From Rotaria macrura (lineage: Eukaryota; Rotifera; Eurotatoria; Philodinida; Philodinidae): 64,000 bases of DNA. How positions within the stretch are numbered: the first letter of the stretch is position 1; the number at the start of each line of letters is the position of its first letter. Of this stretch, positions 24,501 through 38,200 are shown piece by piece. The notes under the pieces were generated by a model that ran no database searches, was not told the DNA's origin, and saw only the letters and a program-made list of their open reading frames with translations. A program made the translations under genes and the position numbers. The stretch is from assembly GCA_900239685.1 (NCBI GenBank), contig OENT01000006.1, positions 62,001 through 126,000 of the forward strand, written 5' to 3'.

Positions 24501-27500
24501 TTTTTTGCATTGTGAACCACATTCCTCAATTGGTCACTATCCGTATTTCTCGTAAAATCATATTCCCAACGTGAAATACAAGCCATTCGACCAACAAAAT
24601 AATTAGTACTCTGCTGGTCATTGCATTTATTTTGGTAGTGATCGTGATGCAATGCATTCCAGGTATCCAAGTCATGTCTTGAAATCTGAAACAGTTAACT
24701 TTTGTCATACTGGTACTATGTTTCATAGGGTTATCTCCCGCTGGAACCTACGACTTGTAATGGTTCACATTCGGTCGAGTTTTTTCATCTTCTTCATTTT
24801 AAAGACGATGGTATCTGCACTCGTTCCGTCGAACGCTTTCTCATTTTGATGCTTGTGATCAACACGTAATTAAGTATCTAATCAAGTCATTACTGCATGG
24901 ACCATCCGAGATTACTAGCTTTCAGCCGCTTGTCTAGGATCATTTCATATCTGGTGATACTGAGTTTTTAATACCGTGATTTGTAGATACGTGTCGAACA
25001 CCGTAAGCACTCAGTCATGGCTATTAGCGGTAGTCACAGAATGTTACAATTATGTATCTATCTGATATTGATACTTTGAGAATATTAGCAATGGTAATTT
25101 ACATCTGAGAATCGCCAACACAGAGGCTCATACGCAGTTATTTATCAAAAGAAAATCATTACCACTGCAGATGCTAATGACATTACTTTCTACAGATGAC
25201 AACAATGAACTCGAACTCTTTTGTCTCTTTGTTTGTCTGTTGAGTTAAAATGCATGTCGTTTCTATTTTATATATATTTCAATGGTAACGTATTTAAATG
25301 GTGTATAGCTACAAAGCTAAGTGTACGATATTTTTCTATAAAATAGTCAAAAAAATTTGGGACGCTTCGATTTTATTTTCTTCCGACTCTGTCTGTTCTA
25401 TAAGATGAAATAAAAGGAGTTTTTCAGGATTTTTAATGAATTTAAAAATTTCTAATTTGTCACATTCTAAGTGTTCTATTTCTATGTATAATGGTCGACG
25501 CAGAAAGCTTTTGCTGCTGTTTCAAGGTCAAATATCATTGGTACATACGGATTTGAACAAAACGAAAGGCAAAACCGTCACAAATCTAAATACTAATGGA
25601 ATCTATTAATGAAATGAATGATCAGTATGCTAAAATTATCTGTCTTCGAACTAATCGAAGAGTAAGCATGAATATAAGAATGCACTACAGGATGATTTTA
25701 TGCTCTTTTTCTCCACCTTTTTTTATATTGTGAACGTGTACCATTCGAAAATGATCAGTCAAATAGTCGATGACACGAGATCATATTTATGAAATAGGTG
25801 ACTGTAGGCGTATAGGTTAGTGAAATGAAAGTTTATTTGAATTTGCAGCTATACATTCAAACGTTTACGCACTATTCAATTACTTGCTAAGATCGCTTAA
25901 ATTACAAACCATGACATAATAAATTATTTGTCAGAAGAATTTCTTACCTTTTCAGTTTCACGATACTGAACGAAAGGAGGAGCCAAAAGACCAAATGAAA
26001 TGAAACCAATAAACAAGTCTAGTTGATTCTTAAAACTGTCTTGTTCTGGATAAAGTTTGTTAAACCAAACATTTTTCACAGCTGCTATACAGCACGATGT
26101 TGCAATAAAAGATTTATCTCGTGCATCCGAAGCAACCTTTCATAGATAATGAATACTTGCTTTATCTTACAACGGGCTCAAATAAATTATCAAACATACT
26201 TGAAGACAAGTAACAAATCCGTAAAGTTCATTTTGTTGTAAAACGATTTGACAAGCTCGATTCGAATTATTATCATTACATTGTTCCAGGCAACTGATTG
26301 CATAGTTTTCAAAATAGTCAATGCTGTCTTGATAATTTTTCTTTAAATCACCATAAGGGGCTTTCGCACAGTAGCTTTTCAAAATTTTTGTTGCAATCAG
26401 TGTTGGACATATTCGATATTTAACGTACGATAGAAAAACTTTAGCCAAATCAATATAATTCATTAGTATAGCCCATAAAAATAAATCACGCATGATATGT
26501 TTTCTTGCTTTCAGTTTCTTCTCTTCATTGGATTGAACTTTGTATTTATTACCATCTTCTTGTCGTTGACGATTTGTCTGCACATTGCTTTGTATTAATC
26601 CCCATTTCATTTGATATTTATTTTCGTCATCTTCTGTATCGAAATAGAGTTTATGCATATAATCACCAACAAGAGTTCGAAGAACATTATTAAGTGTATG
26701 AACATCTCTTATTCCGTTTCCATCTTTTTTCTTATCACTAGTGTTAATAAAGTATTTCAAATGAGTTTTATCATTATTCTAGAAAAACAAGACATACAAT
26801 ATATGATGAGAATAATGACAGTTGGATTTTATTTTTAATAACTATCATACCACTGCTTCTTTTGTATATAATGATTCAAGGAACATCTTATATCGAGATT
26901 CTCCTCTATTACGGTTGTTCGAAAAGAATACGTCTGCTGGATCGATTCCTAATTTGAGAAATTCATAAACGAATGCCGTCAATTGGTTTTTTAAAGCATT
27001 GATAAAAGCTTTTTCAGGTTCCTAAAACGAAAATTACGAGTAAAAAATTTCAAAAAAAAGCTTAAATAAATCTCGATACCGCAATATCATCTAATGAATT
27101 TTGAAATACAAAGTCCTTAGCTACTTGAATACAGTCCCAATCCATAGCCAATGCAAGTAACGGTGTTTGATCTAAAATTTTAAGTATGAGATTATCCTTT
27201 CTGAAAATCAAATTGATTATGATTTTCTATACTATTTTGTTCGTTTTTTTCAAGTTTTGATTTTTGATCATATGCTAAAAACAATATACTATTTAGCGAT
27301 GAATGAAGATACGTATATGAAAATTACTGACTTACATTTGCAAATACTTTCAAAAATTCTTCCTGATAAATCAGTTTCTGAACTCAAATTAAATACACTT
27401 ATTCGAGAACGAACAGCCGGTTGTAAACAATACATAACTTGATCGAGAGCACGTTCTAATTCAGGCTTATCACCATTATTTGCAGTTGTTGTATCTTTAA

Positions 27501-29779
27501 GTTTTTTCTTATTCGAATTATCACCACTGTACAAAAGCTTTTCTAATTCTTTTCTAAGTTTATCTTTATGTTTAGAAAATAGTTCGTGAATTCTTTAACG
27601 AATGAAAAATGAGTTAGATTCAATCACATGAAATGATTTATTTGATTTTACCTTTTGGAAGATGAATCAAGATGAATTTCAGCATGAATATCGATTCTAT
27701 AACAAGTACATGATTACAGGAATTACTTCGATGGAATATTTCTTATACCTCGTTTCTGATATTCGTTTCTTTTTATTTTTATCAACTGATGTTGGACCAT
27801 GTTTTATATTCAATTCATGAATTTCATATGGCACTTTACTTTGGTTAGAATTATTTTCAAAGTTTTTTGTTAACAATAACCAACGACTAAAAAAATCTGC
27901 AACACGACCACTGCCCTAGAATAAAAAAAGGGAATTATTTAAAATTTATTACTAACACGCCAATTCATTTCATAATCTTACGTTAATAATAACGATAGGA
28001 ATATGGCATTTTAAATCATAGTACATGTTTGATATCGTGTCTCGACCACCTTCGACTACTATAGTGACTGTAGCGGCTAAATATAAATCACAGAAAAAGT
28101 GAATTCGTATCCAAGACAGGAGAATAAAAAGATTCTTTATAAATGTATATAAAATAACTGTAAACTCAATCAGTAGATAGACTGCGAATCAAGTCATTTC
28201 TTATTGTGGATTGTGTGCTCTTCAAATAGATTCTTATGTTCAAAAATGAAACATAACAAAATAATACAAAAAGAAGCGTAATATAAAAAACTGGCATACG
28301 AATCAAGCTACTGGTCTCAAACATTGATGATTAGTTACCTTCAGGTTTTTTCCTAACCGATATTATTAAACTGCCGAGGACAGGTACACGGCTAGAGTAC
28401 ATTAATGGTCAATTATTCTTTTTGATGAAACCATCAAAGCTTCTAATTTACTTTTATGAGAAGATGAGCCCCCTCCTCAACCCCTCCCCCACTCTATGAA
28501 ACTATCTCAATATCCTGACATCCCTATTAGTAGATATCGCAAGCATTAAATTAGTGAGACAAGAGAAATACTCGTACGATTAAATTAGAAAAGATAGAAG
28601 TTTAAAAAACTTCTGATTCATCGTATTACTTTTCTTGTAAAATCACTAAGAAAAAATATCTACGTACTGTGAGGACTAGAATGTGCTTGCGAATTTTCGA
28701 TGTGTTTACATAAGCGTGTTCGAAAATCTTCTGTATCAAAATGTCGATATCTTCCATCATCTAGCATAAGGTAATGACTATGATTCATTTCAAGATCACA
28801 TTCACCACTTCGAAATTTGCTACTGTTGCCATTTTCATCTGTATTTTTCGATCTATGTTGAACTCTCTGTCAATAAAAAGTACAATGAGATTTACTTATT
28901 TTTCGAACAAAAATTTATTGAACCCTGTTTGGGATTTGCTTTTGATCATTTGTTAAAATTTCTACATCTTTTACACTTCCCCATTTACAAACACCAATAG
29001 CAATGATATGTGCATCTGGTTTTCTTAATCGAATTTTGCTCAGTGCTTCTCCAACAAGTTTCACAATTCCAATTTTATATCCAGATGTTATCATCCACAC
29101 ATCTATTCAATAAATAGATTGAAATATTTAATCGATGAAGGAAATAAATGAATAAATATATGTACTTGATTTTATACAAACATTAATAATACCATTCAGA
29201 AAATTTAATTCAAGACGTTCACTTAATGCAAAGTATTTTGCACCGCCAACAATCGACATAATTAATTTAGGTTTTGGAATTTCCCAGTTGCCAAGAAGAA
29301 GTTTTTCAATATCTCTTAAATCTGTATCAATATCAAGACGCACATACTACATACATGAATATACAATATAATAAACAAAATAATGTCTCAGATTTTTTCA
29401 TACTGGAGCATTATTCGGAAGAAGTCCAAATTTTTCATCTTCACTTTCCCTCGTATGAGTTGATCTCTCCCATTTCTGACAGTCACATTTTCCTGTATGA
29501 TTAACATGAAGATCTTCGGTACGATTACATGAACATATTGTTGCATCTTCACTAATAAAAGTATGCAAAAAAATCAGACATTAGATGGTAAAAGATGAAA
29601 AAAAAATACGAACGATTTCGGGCAAAATTTGCAACAGACTCGATAACGAATATTTATCCTCGGGAGATCATTAGATGACTCATATCGAGACTAAAATGAA
29701 ATTAAAGAACTTGAATTGAATCAATGAGCTTCAAATTTAGGTATACCTTATCTTGAACATAAGGAACTGAATATGCCAT
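21577..29779 (-). CDS. TRPM-family cation channel, copy A
   Basis: Multi-exon minus-strand gene of about 25 exons. Firm exons include 29779-29747 (11-codon first exon), 29690-29614, 29551-29404, 22619-22394 (S5 and pore) and 22332-22230 (S6), with the last exon ending at TGA 21577. TRPM channels are tetrameric plasma- or organelle-membrane cation channels. In order: a Cys-rich entry (CSCN…CDC); the TRPM SLOG/MHR region (IPKPKLIMSIVGGAKYFAL, MITSGYKIGIVKLVGEAL, NHSHYLMLDDG, TIVVEGGRDTI, GSGRVAD); the ankyrin-like MHR3/4 part (DLFLWAILMNYIDLAKVFL); S1-S6 with the TRPM S4 signature LGPH; pore helix NVLYPVYYLLYGDFG; S6 LLFNLLIAMF; then a TRP-helix exon (IWFSQRCLYAREYF) and a C-terminal coiled coil. 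No NUDT9-H or kinase domain follows. A 1.7-kb intron lies near 24200-25950. Its divergent neighbour starts about 620 bp upstream. Confidence 0.9.
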
Positions 29780-30397
29780 GAAGTAAAATTAACTTTCTGG
29801 ATTGGTGCTTGACCAGTAACACTACAAACAATAAAGTACTCAATTCCAGTTCATTTTTATTTTTACGAATCAGTTATTTAGCAATCTTCTATGGATTATT
29901 ATTTTTTTATAACCAAGGAGACCAGCAGACAGAAAGAAAGGAGAAAAGAAAGAAAGAAACAAAGAAAAAAAACATGAATTCATCACCATAACTGCAAGAA
30001 AGTGCTGATATTTCTTGTTGAACATTTTCTTCTGTCGGTTTATTATTTATTTTGATAGATATTTCTGATAAAGTTTACTCAATCGAAAAATCATTCTATT
30101 GTGAAAGGAAAAATTTTAGATCATCAAAATGTTAGTATCATACTGAAATTGAAATATTTCTTCGATTATTTCTTCATTGTATTGTCGTTTGGGAATATAG
30201 TTGCATAACATGCCTGTGACATTCGACGACAATGATACAGAGTAATCGTTTTATGAACGAAAGAGAAATTTCTAGATTATTCTTTCATTTATTTTCTTTA
30301 TTTCTTTCTAGTGTAGACAATCAGAAAGAAGTAATTCGATTTTCAGAACAATTTTTATTTTCAAAATGCTTCATATCTGATATAGAAAAATACTGAG
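29780..30397. promoter_or_regulatory. Shared intergenic region of divergent pair A (candidate bidirectional promoter)
   Basis: About 620 bp separate the TRPM-A start from the first recognised exon of the plus-strand partner gene. Copy B has the same layout with about 550 bp. An undetected 5' exon of the partner gene must lie in or near this stretch, so the true promoter is shorter. I see no defined motif. A purine-rich AGAAAG run lies at about 29930-29970. Confidence 0.4.
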
Positions 30398-32930
30398 CTG
30401 TGGAAACAATTAGTGGTTGATTTTTCAATTGATGCTTTAATATTTACCGATAACAAGATTAGTGGAACAATCCGTATTAAACCACAAAAAGCCCGAAAAC
30501 TCATCGACAAATTTCAAGTAAGTTTTAATTTTGACAAATGACATTATTTCGATCTCTCCAGCATCAGATGCAAACTTTCAACAATAACGAACTCGACTTC
30601 CAGCAAATTTACGAAATTAGAAACCATCAGATGAGACAAAAGTCAAAAGACTGCTCTTTCAAATATTAGACGATCTTTTATTTGGTATAGAATTGTTTTC
30701 AAGTGAAAAAACCATTTCTAGAAAATTGAAATATCTTTGTCAATTATTTTGCTTTCTTCGGCATTAAAAGATCTTATGAAAATAAAGTTTTCTCTCGCAT
30801 CTTGTGAGTACATTATATTTTTCGAAATGACACATTTTTCTGACTGGTTCTACGACTAGATTCATCATGGCAAAAGAAGATCTAAGGTATTATTCTATTA
30901 TGTTCGAGCGTAGACGTTTTTCAGTGGAGCCTTGTATTATGTTTCATATTATTTCATCATTTGTAATCAAAATGAATTTCACAGTTTTCGTACTGATTTT
31001 CAGGGTTTTAAGAGTCGGCAAATAATTTTGAAGTCACTCTCTTAATATTTCTGGTTCACCCCCCGCTCCCACCCCCGCACAACACTTCAGCATATACTGG
31101 GAGACATACACTAATTAGTTAAAGTTCATACATATTGACCAAAAAATTAATCAATCAAAGGATATCTTCTATTTTGACGAGCGATGTAAAAGATATAACT
31201 TAAACATAACAAAAATAACTGTATCGATCATGATATCTCTCCTAACATGCACTTTTGAACCTGAGAAAAATCTAATGCGTTGAATTAAAAGTTTACAGAA
31301 CACTTTAACTTATCATAGAAGCTAATTTTATTCTTTGGTGGTGAAAAATTATCTGAGCATAACATGATCTAGAGTCTTGAACTTCATATGATTCTAGGTT
31401 TTCTCAGCTAATGTTATTTTTGAAAGGAAGCGAGCAAAGATAAGAGAAATTAAAAATCTGGAGTATTTTGTAATTGTTATTGCTGATCATAAAGATATTG
31501 CTTTGTTCTAATCACTTTGGGATACATCGTTTTCAATTAGTTTCTTTTGATTCAAGTGCGTCAAATATCGATATGGTGCACGTCCTTGATTCATGACCTT
31601 TTACTTTACGTATCAATTAGGTCTGTCACGATTCATAACGGACTCTAATTTTATCTTTTTTTTAAATCTATACTTTGTGCAGATTATGTTCCATGAAAAT
31701 ATTATTCTGTAAAAATCAGATATGAAAGTAACTATGTAGTGCTTGATTGACTGCATTTGAATGTTTTCTCGAAAAGAAAAATCAAATTTTTGAATTGGTG
31801 AAAATTACAATTTTATTTTCTTGACAGTTTGTTGTTGATGACTTTAATCATGCTCAACTCAATCGTAACTGTGTAAAATTTTCGGCATCTGGTTTTGATT
31901 CAACAAGAGAAACATCGGTTTGTATTGAAGCAATACCCGAGGATCGAGAATCAGAGAACAAAAAGTCGATAGCTCAAGTATGTGATCATTCTCTTTGACA
32001 ATAACTACTATTACTTTTTTGTCTATGATTATTAGCGGTTTTCGATTATACGAGCAAATTTCTCTTTAATACCAACTGTTAGATTTGAATGGCCCGATTC
32101 AAAATCGCCGCCTAATCTTATTATTGAATGGTTTCATCTTGGTGATCTGATTGCTCAACAATATGTTGTAGCATTAGACAATAAAGAAGTTCATTTTGTA
32201 TGTTTAGTGATTCAATAAATATGATTTCTAATAATCCCTAATGTAGATACGTGATACTTCTATAGGCATGGCATACAGAGTTTGCATTGATAAATTTGAA
32301 GATAAACAGCATACAAAACATACTATTCAAATTATAGCAAGACTTCATAGTGAGCCACTCAATTTTTCTCCACTTTATCCTAGTATTTTTCAGTATTGAT
32401 ATTTTGAAAGATGGCCAAGAAAAACATCGATCAAAGCTTATTGAATTTATTGTACCCAATAGAACTGAACGGGACAGTATTCAAATTATAAGTGTTTCTG
32501 AAGAATCATCCATAAAAAACAGTTTAGAAGGTTTGTTTTCAGCGTTTTATATTTTTATTTTCGATCAATCTTATTTCAACTGAATCTATTTATTGATATT
32601 ACAGATGAAGACAATATAGTACACAAAACGGAGGAAGCAGAGCACGAAGAATCACCAGCAATAGTAGTGACTCCTTCACCAGAACCAAAGCCCGACGTGC
32701 GTGCCAGACTATTGAAAACTAATCAGGATCATAAACCAATATCGAATCGAAAAAATACAATGCTTTCATGTGGCTGCTTAGAGCCACACGAAACCTTTCC
32801 TGGAATAGATCATTATATTAAAGATAGTGTTAAACAACAACTAGTATCATCGTCCATTCAAACTGTATTGCCAAATGACAATAAGACAGATACGGGTTAT
32901 CATGATGACGATGACGATGTACAATCTTGA
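30398..32930 (+). CDS. Unknown protein with FN3-like region, TRPM partner gene copy A
   Basis: Six exons (30398-30517, 31828-31977, 32036-32197, 32247-32349, 32411-32530, 32605-32930) join in frame, giving 326 aa from the first recognised exon. The 5' end with the start codon was not found. I do not recognise the family. Exons 3-4 look like a beta-sandwich of the fibronectin type III kind: a Trp in LIIEWFHLG, QYVVALDNKEV, then HTIQIIAR. The N-terminal exons hold LWKQLVVDF and ARKLIDKF, shared with copy B. The tail is acidic and Pro/Ser-rich and ends in an Asp run (YHDDDDDVQS). No signal peptide or membrane span is visible in the recovered part, so it is probably cytosolic. AATAAA follows at 32991. 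The gene is head to head with TRPM-A and was duplicated together with it, which suggests but does not prove a shared role. Confidence 0.65.
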
Positions 32931-35235
32931 AACCTTCTCCACATGTTACGCTAAATATACAATATCTTTGTTTTTTATATAAAAAATTAAAATAAAAACC
33001 AAAAAGTATAAGATAGATCTTCGTTTTAAAAATATTCATTTGAAGATTTGAATTTCATGTAGCGTTTCTAATCATCATGTTTAAAATATAATCGTTTGGT
33101 TAGGGACACACGCTGAGATATTATTTGAATCATTTTAATAGAAGAATAATATTCTATGTAAAATTAGAATTTCTATTTTGATTGCTAAATATTGAAAGAT
33201 TTCAAATATTGCAAGTATTTCAACGTTTCATGTTTTATAATGAGCATCATTTATTGTTAAATCTAGATGATTTCGTTCATATTTCAATTCTGTGAACGAA
33301 TCGGTTTACTTGCTTTCTATTTCAATTTTCTACTCGTTATAAATTGTGTTATACGAAAAAATTTGAATATGCTTTTCCAAGTAAGATATCGAGACCTTGG
33401 AAAGATTAATAGAAGTCCATTGATGAAATCAGTTTTGAAAATAAACCGTTTTCCATATAACTCTTGAAAACTTTCTCTTGAATTGTTACCATGCTAATTC
33501 ATTTTGTTATCAAGATTAGCAAACATTTTTCGATCCTCTATTCTATCAGCTAACTGCAATGAACTATTTACGCCAATATTGTACATAGACAAGAATATTC
33601 TGAAGTTATCGTGATTTGATGTAGTACTCATTAGTGTTCAACTCGAGTCATACATCTGAATGTTTTTCTATATGAAATTTCTTTTGCGAGTACAAAAAAC
33701 GAAACGTTGATACAACGAGAAATTATGTATGACAAATTTTCGGTTCTTTTCTCTTTCGATCTCTTCATCTACATAAGAATAAAATGCATAGCAAAAATAT
33801 TAGACATTAAATCTTAATGTATGTATGATTTCGATACTATTAATCCGAAAAATAATAAAAAAAGAAACATTAAGCATTGGAAAATTGAATTTCTGAAGAA
33901 AAGAGAAAAAAAAGAGTTCCTTAAATGAAATATATTTGAATCGATTCTCAATCGTATGCTTGTTTTGGTTCTGGTTGAGTCAGTTAAGAAAAAAATTCAT
34001 TTCAGTTGCACACTGTTATTCGAGACTTTAGAGGCTGACTAAAATGTTCTCCCCAGAAATCCTCTAATTTATTTTCTTCAGAGAAGGATAAAAAAGTTCT
34101 AACTGAGATAATACAAGCCATTCCTTATCGTTCAAGATACTTTGGAATATGTGTCTCTAAGTTGGATAGAACTGTTTTCAAACCATACAAATCATCGAGT
34201 AGAGGTGTAAGCCGACAAATTTATCAGCTATTGTAAACTATGATTTTTAATGTTTGCTTCGACGATGACTGGAGTTTTGGTACTGTAAAAGTCTTAAGAT
34301 GATGGAAAATGACTGATTATTTCACGATATAATTAATAGTAAGTTCAAAAATCGAAATAAAATACCGGTGTGTTCTCAAACTACTGGAATTAAAAGATTA
34401 GTTTTAAGTAATATAAAATTAGATGCAAATCAAAGGAAATGTATTAATTTTTTGTTTCATTTGCTTTCGAATTGTAATTATTTTTTGTGTCGCACAAGAG
34501 AAAGTATAAAAAAACAATTCTTCTTTTCTATTGAAGATGAACAATCATATATCTCTTACAATGTCGATTAACAGAATCAAGACGTTTCATTTGTTTTTTT
34601 GTGCACATGATACATGTTATAACGAAAACAAAAGAATTTCATTTAAATTATGAAAGCTCTTTGTACATGGAGTTATGATCAATTGCTTGATAAATAGTAC
34701 ATCACGTTTTGATAGATATAAATAAATATTAGTATTAATTAAAAATATTCACCAATTTCAAATCGATAATAAAATTTATAGTTTTCTATCGTTTTTTTTA
34801 ATGGCCAGTTACAAATTAAGTGAGTAATATTAGAGAGGTTGCTCAAGATATGAAGTAGAAAAATGTCATTACAATGGTTTATGAATCTTGTTTATTTTCA
34901 AGCTTAAACAATATTCATTCGGAATAATTCAAAATTATTTTGTCAATAGAAAAAGAGTATGTAAGAATGAAGATTTTGAAATAAAACTTATCAAAATTAG
35001 TGACATTGAATCACATGAAAAGCACAACTTAGAAATAGCAATGCGTAAAAATGAGATGCTGATCGTCGATAATTGGAACAATACACATTAAACCGATCAT
35101 ATAACATATGTTAAGTCAAAATAAAACAGATAGATAAGATTAGTATGCCATGTGGATTTGATTAATTTTCATGTGAACTCTAAATATAACAACGATTAAT
35201 CTAGATCGCTGATGCATTATATATGTATGTATAAA
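32931..35235. other. Intergenic region between duplicated units A and B
   Basis: It holds the AATAAA at 32991-32996 of the upstream gene and AT-rich sequence. No exon with similarity to either duplicated gene and no other coding segment is recognised. Confidence 0.45.
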
Positions 35236-38200
35236 TTAATGAAAAAACAATTTTACTTCAGTCGCATGTTTTGAATTTGTATGCATTTGTTCAACAGTAG
35301 AAGTCAATTTGGTCAAGCTACTTTGTACTTGTTTGAGACCAGTAGCAATCTTATTCGCAACACTGATATCATCGGTTGCAGTATCATTTTTTCCTTTATC
35401 ATTTGTAACGGATCCAGATGTCGATCTAAATTCATTTTAATGTGTATGATGAAAAGAAAACAAAATGAAGATAATTTTACTTCGAAAGTGCGATTCTTAA
35501 TGCTTTAACTTCATTGTAGGCATATTCACGTGTGAGTAAATCTTCGAATTCATACCAGACTTTCATGTTAGCTTTGTCTCTGGGAATGATTTCTAAGAAA
35601 ACATTGATAGGGTAAAAGTATCCGATAATCTATGTTACCCTTACTGAATACTCTAGCATGCTTGTCTAATGGTTTATCAAAAAATATTCGTCTTATAAAG
35701 AAATAGAACATGCGGCTTAAAAAATACGTGTCGTAAATCAGATTCATTGGTGGTAAAAATGGTGAACGTGTAAAGTATTCACGTGTAAATAAATATTGTT
35801 GCGAATGCCATATATTTTTTATATCATCATGAACCTGTTGAAATCGTTTACTGTTAGAAAACGAAGAGAAATATTGAAGTACGTTTCAAGAAATACACAT
35901 CAATGAAACAGATCAATTCACCTAAACATAGCAATTAGTAGATTAGTCAATAGGACGTTTACAAGAACCATATGAATGGCTAATAAGACTTGATCAGCAA
36001 TTGACCAACCAGCATTGCGGTTACCTTTTTAATAAGGAAAAATATATGTGTCAAATATTAGAGTAATTATATAAGTATACATACTATCGAGATTACTTAA
36101 CTCAGTACTAAATTGCCCATATAAGAAATAGTAAACAGGATAAAGAACGTTACGAAAAACACTTCGACCATCAAAGTTAGCGTCTACGATACCGTTCGTT
36201 GTCCCTATAAAACCGTTCACTGCGGGATAATAGACCACTGAACGAGATGCAACACCATAACCAATCATTACAATTGCAATTATAATGGTAAAAAATACAA
36301 GATCTTTGAGCTATAAACGAAAAACAAACAAATTTTAACAAAACCTAAAGTAATAAGTATATTTGTTGAATACCATTTTTATAATAGAAACGAGATGTGG
36401 TCCCAAGAATGGTAAAACAATTATAAACGATAGACAACGAAGCCACCAGATTTCAATATCAATAGCCATTACAATTCTAAAAAAGACATCGATCGAAATT
36501 CAACTTTTTACACATGTTCAAATCGATATTTTTAGAAAATAGAGAATATGAATTTGCAATAGTTAAATTCCAAGTAGCTGAAATTTCAATCCATGATAAT
36601 ATGTAAAGCTAATAAATATTACTCAATTACAGTTCGCAAATATTTTCTTTCATATTACGAATATAATTCTATGCATCCATAGAACATACATTCAGTACTT
36701 TTTCAAAAAATAGAAAATTTCTTTTACTATTAATATGATATTGGATTTAAGCTTGCTTGTAACATCAAGAATTTCAATGTTTTATAAATTGACTGGAAAC
36801 CTATTTTTCATTTCAATTGTAATACTGCCTAAAAATTGTTCTATGCTGTGAAACAAACCTGGCTGCTACAAAATCATATTCCGTATTGGCATTTTTAAAT
36901 CGTAGAATTAATCCAATGTAGAAAAGAATAATAGCGATGATAGTCATTAGTTTAAAATAGTCACTGAAATAAGTTACTAATTTTCCAGTAAATTGTAAAC
37001 TATCTTGAGTAAAAAACTGCAATAAGATAAAAATGAATAATATCAGTTGATAGTTAGTTCTTTTTATCAATATATGATACGTACGTAATGAAGTTCTTCT
37101 ATTAGCATACATGAAACAAGAAGAATCGTTAAGATTTCAGTCCAATGAATGGATGGAACACCATCAGTTGGGGGTGAAAAATTAAAGAGAAGTACATATG
37201 AGAAAATTAGCAGAAAAATAATATAAGTTATCTGAAATAAGATTTTATTGTTTTATTTGTCAACCTAGTTGTGTTTCTTATACTCTGTACTTACTACATG
37301 ATAACAAAATCTCACAATTAAAGATTGATGAAACTTTTTTATTTTAATCAAATAATGAGTAATTGACTGGATCGACTTTGAATGAGGTGTAGGAGGATCT
37401 TCAAGAAGAATTGGATCACTATAATTGATACCATGATCGTGCAACCTGTATGAAAATGATTCAAGATGAACTAGTTTTTCATCATCTTAAAGGTTTATGA
37501 ACCTACTTAGGTTCAAGAGCTGTGCTGTTGTCGCTTTCCTAATAAAGATAAAGTCAATTATGAAAAATTCATCTCAGACATAACTACTTAATAAAAATAG
37601 AAATTTCTTTTTGATTAATGGAAGATTTAATGATAGACGTATGATTGATTAAAAGTTTCTCAATTTGTGTATTTCGTTTTACTTCAAACTTTAGAAAATA
37701 AATGATTTTCTCTGAGTCACTCGTAAAGAATTGTGATTTCCTTTTGTTTTGTAGTTGTCAGATCTTGAAAATCTCATTTTCATTAACGATGATGTTACTT
37801 TTCAATGATATCTCTAATAAAAAAGTTTCTTAGCGCAGCCCCTTTGGGGCTGAAATGTGGAACTCATATAGTTCTTTCGTAAAATATTTTGAGCGCTTTG
37901 AGTGCCTGTAATTGAGTGAAGTGGTCTGTAATGTAGGGATTCTGTAATGCGCGAGGTGGCAGGGCAGGGGTGGGGAGCCGCAAAACTTCACCTTAAACCT
38001 TTCACTCAGAGTTTTCTTCGAAAATATATGCGAGTTCCACAAAAATAATGTCTAACCTCTTTTTTCTCTCGATATTTAACGAGAAAAGGAGCCAATAGAC
38101 CAAATGACAGTATGCCAAGAAGTAAATAAAATCGTTGAAGTAAACTTGCTTGTTCTGGATCAAGTTTATCAAACCAAATATTATACATTCCTGTTACACA

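Noticed and set aside
21577-29779. TRPM2-like chanzyme (NUDT9-H) or TRPM6/7-like kinase identity for the channel genes
   Set aside because: After the S6 and TRP-helix exons only a short coiled-coil exon remains before the stop; no Nudix or kinase motif is present.
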